Assembly (NCBI GenBank): GCA_019671005.1
Contig: CM033718.1
Coordinates: forward strand, 1,922,001 to 1,986,000
Source: Hibiscus mutabilis
Taxonomy: Eukaryota; Streptophyta; Magnoliopsida; Malvales; Malvaceae
Length of the DNA stretch: 64,000 nucleotides
Direction of reading: 5' to 3'
A model generated the notes under the pieces. It did no database searches. It saw only the letters and a program-made list of their open reading frames with translations, and was not told the origin of the DNA. Shown here in pieces: positions 58,130 to 64,000 of the stretch. Position 1 is the first letter of the stretch, and each line of letters begins with the position of its first letter. A program made the translations under genes and the position numbers.

Positions 58130-60121
58130 TCACCAACGTTCACATTGTTTTGGCTTTGTTGGTCTTCCAAACGTAGGCTCTTTTACTGTTCGTGTTTTGA
58201 TTTTTCTGGCATGGTCACATTCGCGGCATAATTCCGTGGAATTTGTCGATGTCTTTGAATGGGAATGGAGATGGTCTTTGAAATGACGATCTTGGGATTT
58301 ATCATGCTGGTTTCTCCTTGGGAGACACACTGCATTCCCTACCCCGGGAGAGATGATAAAAGGTCTATCCTTCCCGTATCTAGTTTTGGGGGTATCCGTC
58401 ATGTGTACGTCTCGATCCCTTCCCCATGGGTTCCTCAAAGAATTCAATTTGTTTTCCATCCATCAACTTATGCACCAATTTCTTGAGCTCATCACATTCT
58501 TGGATATCATGCCCTTGATCGATGGAATTCGCAATACTTTCCACATTCTTTTCGCCTTTATTATCATGCCTTTATTGATCATACGAGCCATGCATAATCT
58601 GTTGAAATACCCACCGTAAAGGAGACTTAACCGACACGTCATCCTTTATCCTCCCGGTAAAACCTTCTTCTATAGCATTTACCCCTCCGCTCCCATGATT
58701 AGGCAGCGGGTTGTTGGCTACGCTAGGCTCTTCAAACTTCAATATCCCGAATCAATTAAGTTCTCGCATGCTTTTTTTGAAGGCAAGGCGGTTCTCGGTG
58801 GGGTGTCCAGGGTACCGCCGTGATAGTCGCAATGCGCGCTTGGATTATACCAAGGCGGGAATGGTGGATTGACAGATTAACGATGTATGGTCGGACCAAG
58901 TCCGCTTCATACAACCGGGAATAAAGCTCGAGTATGAAACGGTAGGGGAGTGAAAGTTCTCCTCTCTTTATCCTTTCTCGGTGACTCTCTCATCTCTTTG
59001 ATTCGAATTTTGCGTTTTTCCCACAGGTGCTTGGGGCTGTGAGACTGTGAAGTTCTTGAGGCGGTATAGGTGCTGGTGGCGTTTACTTCACTTCTCTTGT
59101 TGTACTTTCGAGACCCTTCCCCACCATCAATTCGCCGCTCTTGATTGCAGTTCGAGAGACTCCCGATCCCCGATCAAGTCGGCGAAACACCTTGTGTTGT
59201 GTTATTGATGAGGCGATCAAGAGTGCCCTTTCGCAGAGTATTGACAAATAATGGCGTGATTTCATGCTCCGGGATAGGTGGCTGGATTTGGGCGGCCACT
59301 TCTCTCCACCTTTGGGCATATTGTCGCAAGCTTTCATTGGACTTCTGCCCCATATTTTCTAGCATAATTCTGCTATGGATCATGTCTGTTACATGTTTGT
59401 ATTGCTCGGAAAATGCTTTAGACAAATCTTTCCATGTCTTGACATTTGCTTTGCTTAACTGAGTATACCAACGTAATGCCGCTCCAGTTAGACTATCCTG
59501 GAAACAGTGGATCAGTAGCTTTTCATCTTTATGGTAAGCCGTCATTTTTCTGTAATACATCGTTATGTGTGCAGAAGGACATGTGGTTCCGTCATATTTA
59601 TCAAACTCCGGCGTTTTGAATTTTGGTGGCAAGACAAGATCAGACACCAGACTTAACTCACTAGCGTTGTTTCCTGATTCTTCATTTGATTGTAACGCTT
59701 TAAAATTTTCTTCCATGAGGCGAAATCTTTCTTCCCACTTTCTTTCTACCTCATTCCCGATCCTTTCGACCATGTTTAGGTCCGGCACTTCTTCTTCATA
59801 CAGTGCTTCGGTATCAAGGGGTTGAGTCTCAGGTGCCCCTACTTGAAAGCTGGAAGACATTCCTGTAGGGTCAATATACACCTTCCTAGCCTGGTTTGGT
59901 GCAGTTGGTTGAACCTTGAAGTGAGCCGGGGTACCTTCTGGCTCTGGGATATTTTCTCCTTCTACTCGTTTTCCGAGACTTTTTGCCAGCAATGCCATTA
60001 TGTCAGATACTATTGAAGTTTGTGACTGTGCAACCGATCACTAAGGCTTCTCCGGGCCTCTTCAAGCCTTGACTCGAGCTCTCTCTCGCCCTCTTTCTAG
60101 ATTGATTATTCTTTCTTCCAT
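58130..60121 (-). pseudogene. Ty3/gypsy gag, frameshifted
   Basis: The likely start is ATG at 60121-60119 (MEERIINLERGRERA), whose frame breaks almost at once. The main open part is 59998-59174. It holds the retrotransposon gag core with FKTPEFDKYDGTTCPSAHI, FQDSLTGAALRWYTQL, TWKDLSKAFSEQYKH, MGQKSNESLRQYAQRWREVA and FVNTLRKGTLDRLINN. After about 59190 the frame shifts (AIKSGELMVGKGLESTT). Later pieces (RELYSRLYEADLV near 58900; a degraded C-H-C knuckle region near 58820; KCYRRRF/EGFTGRIKDD near 58660) continue the known gag C-terminal layout in other frames. It would form the capsid but cannot be made intact here. Confidence 0.85.
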
Positions 60122-60408
60122 GAGCTTTCTTTGTAGCCGGGTAAAGTATATGTGATGAATGATTGCGGGTTAACACATTGGAATGCCACAATATTCATAT
60201 TGTTAATATGGTTGTAAAAAATAAATGCATGTACGATGATGCAAATGTTATGATGCAAATGCAAGAATGCATGCAGACAAGGTCTTCGTTCCACTGGTAA
60301 TCACCCTTTTGAATTACTTTTACGGGAATTAAAGGGTCTTGATTACAACAAAATTCGTGTTACAAAGTAAAGATCCCTAGTACAAAAGATCTAATTATAA
60401 CACGAGTC
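60122..60408 (-). other. Spacer between ORF1 and gag of copy B
   Basis: About 290 bases, AT-rich, with ATGATGCAAATG-type words. No frame recognised. Confidence 0.5.
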
Positions 60409-62690
60409 CTATAGATAGACTCTAGCTCTATCCCCTAACTTTCCAATTGCCTTGAGCAGCTTGAGGAACCTAGGAGCTTCTTCCATTCCCGGGGCTATAA
60501 AAGGTCGGAGTGTCTCGGCCTCGACAACTAAATCATTTACGTGTCCGGCAACTCATTTGTATGTCCACCATTAGATTTGCGTAGTCTTGGTCTCTGTCCC
60601 TGTACCATTCGAGCAGCGTCGCGTAATCTCTTTCGCCAATAGGTGTCCCCCCGGCCTGCAGCTTCCTCGAACACATTAATTTTTTCCTTGTAATCCTCCA
60701 CAACCGCTTTGAGGATCCGATTCGTGCTTGTAACACACCCACTTCGTTCTCTTCTTCTTGCGGCTCAATGAAATTATTCCTACTGGCAAGATACATTGAA
60801 GTGAGTGTTCGGCTTCCGCCATCTTTTCTTTTAATTCATCATTTTGACTTTGGCTTTGCCCCAAACTTTGAAGAGTGTCATCGCACAGTTTCTGCATTTC
60901 TAATGATCTGTTTCGGCTATTCATGGATTTTCTTTTCCATACGGCGACACTTTCTCTTTCATGATGAACGACTGTTTTCCTTTGCATGATTTCTTGTCCG
61001 AATCTTTTCTCTCTTGATCAATGGCCTTCTTGGCGGACCGTTTTTCTTCCTCCATAGCCAAACGACAGCTTTCAATCTCTTTCTCGATCGCTCTTTTGTT
61101 AACTTCTCGTTCTTCTTCCACCAAACGGATGCCGTTCATTCTTTCTCTTCCACAGCTATGAACCGACTCCGCCGCCTTTTGTATTTTTGCCTTTAATAGG
61201 AGGGCATCTTTTTGATAAAGAGTATTTTTGTCACTTAAATCTGCATTCAATTTCTTCAATTGCCTGATGATCCCGTCTCGCTCATCAACTTCTAAGCTTG
61301 CCTTATAGAGTTCGCTCGCATGTTGGGTCTGTTGAATGTCCATTTTCCTTTTAACTTCTTCGAGTTCACTCCTTAAGATGTCGGCCGGACGGTACCACCC
61401 TTGTAAGCTCTTCGAGTGACATTTGTTGGTCCTTGATCGATTCGGGAATCACATTATTAACCTCAAACGTCTCCAAAGATCGTAACGGGGTAGTCATGTG
61501 CTCGGTGTCTCCTTCCACCCCGATCCGATAACAATGATCCCAAGCCCTCATGATGGTCTGAATTTTTTCCTTTGAACTCTCCTTTGAAAAGAAATTCAGT
61601 TTGGCTTAATCCGCGGTATTGGGAATGAACTCGCCGTGATCCGAATCTGCCGAGACACTAAAAGTGGAGCACAAGCGATCCCTCCATGTAATCCTAACAT
61701 CATCGCCCAGTTGAAGTCACCACAATCAGTATAGAAAATAATTAACTTTACCGAGCCATGGGACCCTCCATGTTATGTCTTCATCTTGAATGTTCTCAAG
61801 AAACTGGTCCACATTTTTGTTTTTAAATCTTCTCGCCATTCCTTTGCTAAGTATTCTCGTAAAGGCGAAAAACCTTGGAAGGATATCCCCGGCAGAACCC
61901 GCGTCGGCGTCTTCCACATGTGACTCTGGATCCATACTTGTAATAGCTGTGCGCATCCTCGAAAACGTCCTTCTTCATGCTTCCGGCTAGCGTTTAAAGA
62001 AATGAAAGTCTCGACCAAGATTGCTGGTACCGGGTTTGCTCTCCGTTTCACCCGCTCAAATAAATCCGAATGGCTATGTCAATGTTCCCAGTACTGGGAA
62101 AGATCACCAAGCCATATATTCCTAAAGCGAATAAGTCCATTTTCTTTGCCTCGCAAATGGATGTGTCGATATGATGTCCCGAATACTCTCCCATGCAAAG
62201 ACTGTATTATCTCCTCGGATTTGAAGGAGGCCACTAACCCAATCATCACTCATTCCTGCAAAGGCTTTGAGTTTTGCAGTGTAATTCTGATTCCTTGGAG
62301 GCTTCGCGTAGATCCAATCTTCCTGAATATTTTTCTGGTTAAGTAAAGCAGTGTACTCTTCTACCGTAGGCATCATGTCTTGCCCATTGAAGGTGAAGCG
62401 GCAAAAAGCCGGATTCAAAACCGGACTATAGCTCGGGTAGGGGCTGGTTAATCCGAACATATAATAGCCTGCGCGATGTCGCCATAACTATCGCTAAATA
62501 AGTCTTGTAGCCTTCGGTCCCATCTTTCCCAAATGCTTTGAAGATCCCACAAGTCGTTCATTTGGAGACTCACATAGGTGTATCCAGCTATTACGCGTTC
62601 GTTAGGCGATCGTCCCCTTGGATTTTCTGGTTGACCTCGACCAATGTCCGATCGACAAATTAAGCTCTTCTTTCCTAAGACACCTTTTTT
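60409..62690 (-). pseudogene. ORF1 upstream of gag: plant-mobile-domain-like (DUF7745-type) protein with coiled coil, broken
   Basis: On the minus strand this is the extra ORF of the element. Pieces in order: NERVIAGYTYVSLQMNDLWDLQSIW (62560-62610), FTFNGQDMMPTVEEYTALL and AFAGMSDDWVSGLLQIRGDNT (62200-62400), RANPVPAILVETFISLNASR and GRFRGCAQLLQVWI (61930-62045), FLENIQDEDITWRVPW (61750-61805), then a long Glu/Lys-rich coiled coil (60700-61350). It ends with FIAPGMEEAPRFLKLLKAIG and a stop at 60409-60411. At least three frame changes and stops separate these. The order matches the DUF7745 N-terminal ORF I know from cotton elements. Copy A keeps an ATG at the equivalent start; copy B has ATA there. 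Function is unknown; an extra ORF ahead of gag is an Ogre/Tat hallmark. Confidence 0.8.
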
Positions 62691-63346
62691 TCTATAGTGA
62701 AAGACTTTACGATCAGGCAAACCACTTGATCCAAGACCTTTATGCGATGCAAATGCAATGATGTATGAGAAAAAGCGAAAAGAAAACAAGTCGATTACCA
62801 GATAAAATTGATAAATATATAAATAAAATGACAAAATTAAATGCAGAATAAAACACACAAAACAACCCTATTTATCCCGTCTAAAACCTAAGGTTATCCG
62901 CATGGCTCTAACAGGTAGGTTTCTATGTTCTCTTCATGCAGTGTTGGTGCTAGGAGGTACCCGAATTGTCCTTGTTGTCCCCTACTAAGGGTAGCAAGGC
63001 CCCGATCATCACCCATTATAGGCTCCTTTCAACCGGGTTCAATTCGGGGACCCATTCGCTTATGCCCCGTCTGAAGGAGCGATATCTTACGAAAGCATAA
63101 GGTACTCGAGCCCGAAGGTACTTGCTAGGCCCATACGGAGAACGATATCTCCACGAAAGCATTAGCGTTTTCCCCACTTAAAAAGGCGGGTTTATATGTC
63201 ATATTTTAAATGCGTTAAAATAAAATAAACGCGCAATTATGACCGAATGTTAATTTAATAGTTACTTTAATCCGAAATTTCCAATATTAGTAAAGCGATA
63301 ATTATTTTAAAAGCTTGACTCTCATTTGTTTTTGAAAACAAAAAAA
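62691..63346 (-). other. 5' leader of copy B
   Basis: Untranslated leader between the primer site and ORF1, homologous to 119-793 of copy A (GGTACCCGAATTGTCCTTG, CATAAGGTACTCGAGCCC and others). No gene. Confidence 0.75.
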
Positions 63347-63365
63347 TGTCCCCAATGAGTCGCCA
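63347..63365 (-). other. Primer-binding site, tRNA-Arg type (copy B)
   Basis: The minus strand reads TGGCGACTCATTGGGGACA, two bases from the LTR. It differs from copy A in the middle (CATT for CCGCT), which weakens pairing. Confidence 0.6.
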
Positions 63366-63367
63366 TT

Positions 63368-64000
63368 TGTAGCGAAGGCACGCTAAATAAAAAAACGATG
63401 GTGTTTTTGAAGGATTTTTTTGAAAGGTGTTTGGATATAAAATATTTATTCCATGGGGTTTTAAAGAAACCTTATTTTTGAAAAATGGAGTCGCCACCGC
63501 CACTTAGGTAGACCGGACACCATAAAACCAGAGATTCAAAAAGACAGGGTTCGGGAGTCGATTTACGGATGGGAAGGATTAGCACCCCACACCGCCCAAA
63601 AATTGGTACTTTAATAATTATCGCTTTATTAATATTGGATTTTCGGATTAGAGTGACGATTATTTTAAAATTCGGTCCTAATTGCGAATAAATTTTAGGG
63701 CCCGTTATCCAAGAGTAAACGCCCAACCACTATCACTACGCCCGACATCGCCCCGTTTACATTTCGGATAAAAGAGCACCGCATTAACAATTTATATATC
63801 ATATGCAACTTTAGTGACAAAAATATAAAACATGGCAAAATATTTAAATGCAATAAGTATTGACATAATGTAATACTAATCTAACATAAATAAGATACTA
63901 AACTAAACTAAACATACACATATACATGTAAACTTAAAATACGAGTAGTGCGTATGAGGATATATAATAGGGCAAAAGACTACATCAACATACACGATTA
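63368..64000 (-). mobile_element. 5' LTR of copy B (first 633 bases, continues beyond the window)
   Basis: Starts TGTAGCGAAGGCACGC and matches 54019-54660 nearly base for base. Differences are about a dozen substitutions plus many one- or two-base indels in homopolymers (for example GGGGG against GGGG near 54097/63447). The minus-strand ORFs here are shadows. Confidence 0.9.

Noticed and set aside
1..64000. CRISPR array, operon, riboswitch or bacterial insertion sequence
   Set aside because: The sequence is plant nuclear in character; no regular spacer-repeat pattern or bacterial gene was found.

Overview
This is a plant nuclear window, almost certainly from a dicot. It shows intron-containing genes, long AT-rich intergenic stretches full of decayed LTR retrotransposons and fold-back elements, and protein families with Arabidopsis counterparts. 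The retroelement style (an extra plant-mobile-domain-like ORF ahead of gag, very long LTRs, LTRs carrying GTATCGATAC) recalls cotton and its relatives (Malvaceae); that placement is inference from memory and was not searched. No bacterial, organellar or viral gene was seen.

Three real host genes are supported. (1) A single-exon ANTH/AP180-type clathrin assembly protein on the minus strand (13260-15098), cut by an in-frame TAA; its last 61 codons lie just beyond the stop in the same frame. (2) A nine-exon gene for a multi-pass membrane protein of unknown function on the minus strand (19821-24989); its splice sites and phases were worked out by eye and agree throughout. (3) A four-exon secreted endo-beta-1,4-glucanase of family GH9 class B on the plus strand (48011-51602), close to Arabidopsis endoglucanase 11, with a single-base insertion in exon 4 that shifts the frame before the conserved C-terminal catalytic region.

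Both ends of the window belong to one family of large Ty3/gypsy elements of Ogre/Tat type, coding on the minus strand. At the left are the leader and LTR of one copy (1-4185). At the right is a second, younger copy from 54019 past the window end: an LTR of 3,432 bases (54019-57450), a decayed gag and upstream ORF1, a tRNA-Arg-like primer site, and the start of the other LTR. A run of exactly 100 N (57750-57849) lies where pol begins, so most of pol is either absent from the assembly or deleted. The LTRs carry arrays of a CCTATATAG module and paired 26-33 base palindromes.

Between these ends lie a dead but structurally complete Copia element with 5-base target duplications (27190-32833); Mutator-like elements without coding capacity, two of them with clean 9-base duplications (18692-19219 and 47023-47820); a large fold-back (16998-18240); a Stowaway-like element; and about six copies of a telomere-like (TTTAGGG-rich) dispersed repeat. 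Two LTRs of the same element differ largely by one- or two-base homopolymer indels, so the assembly probably has residual consensus indel errors. This matters when judging the glucanase frameshift.
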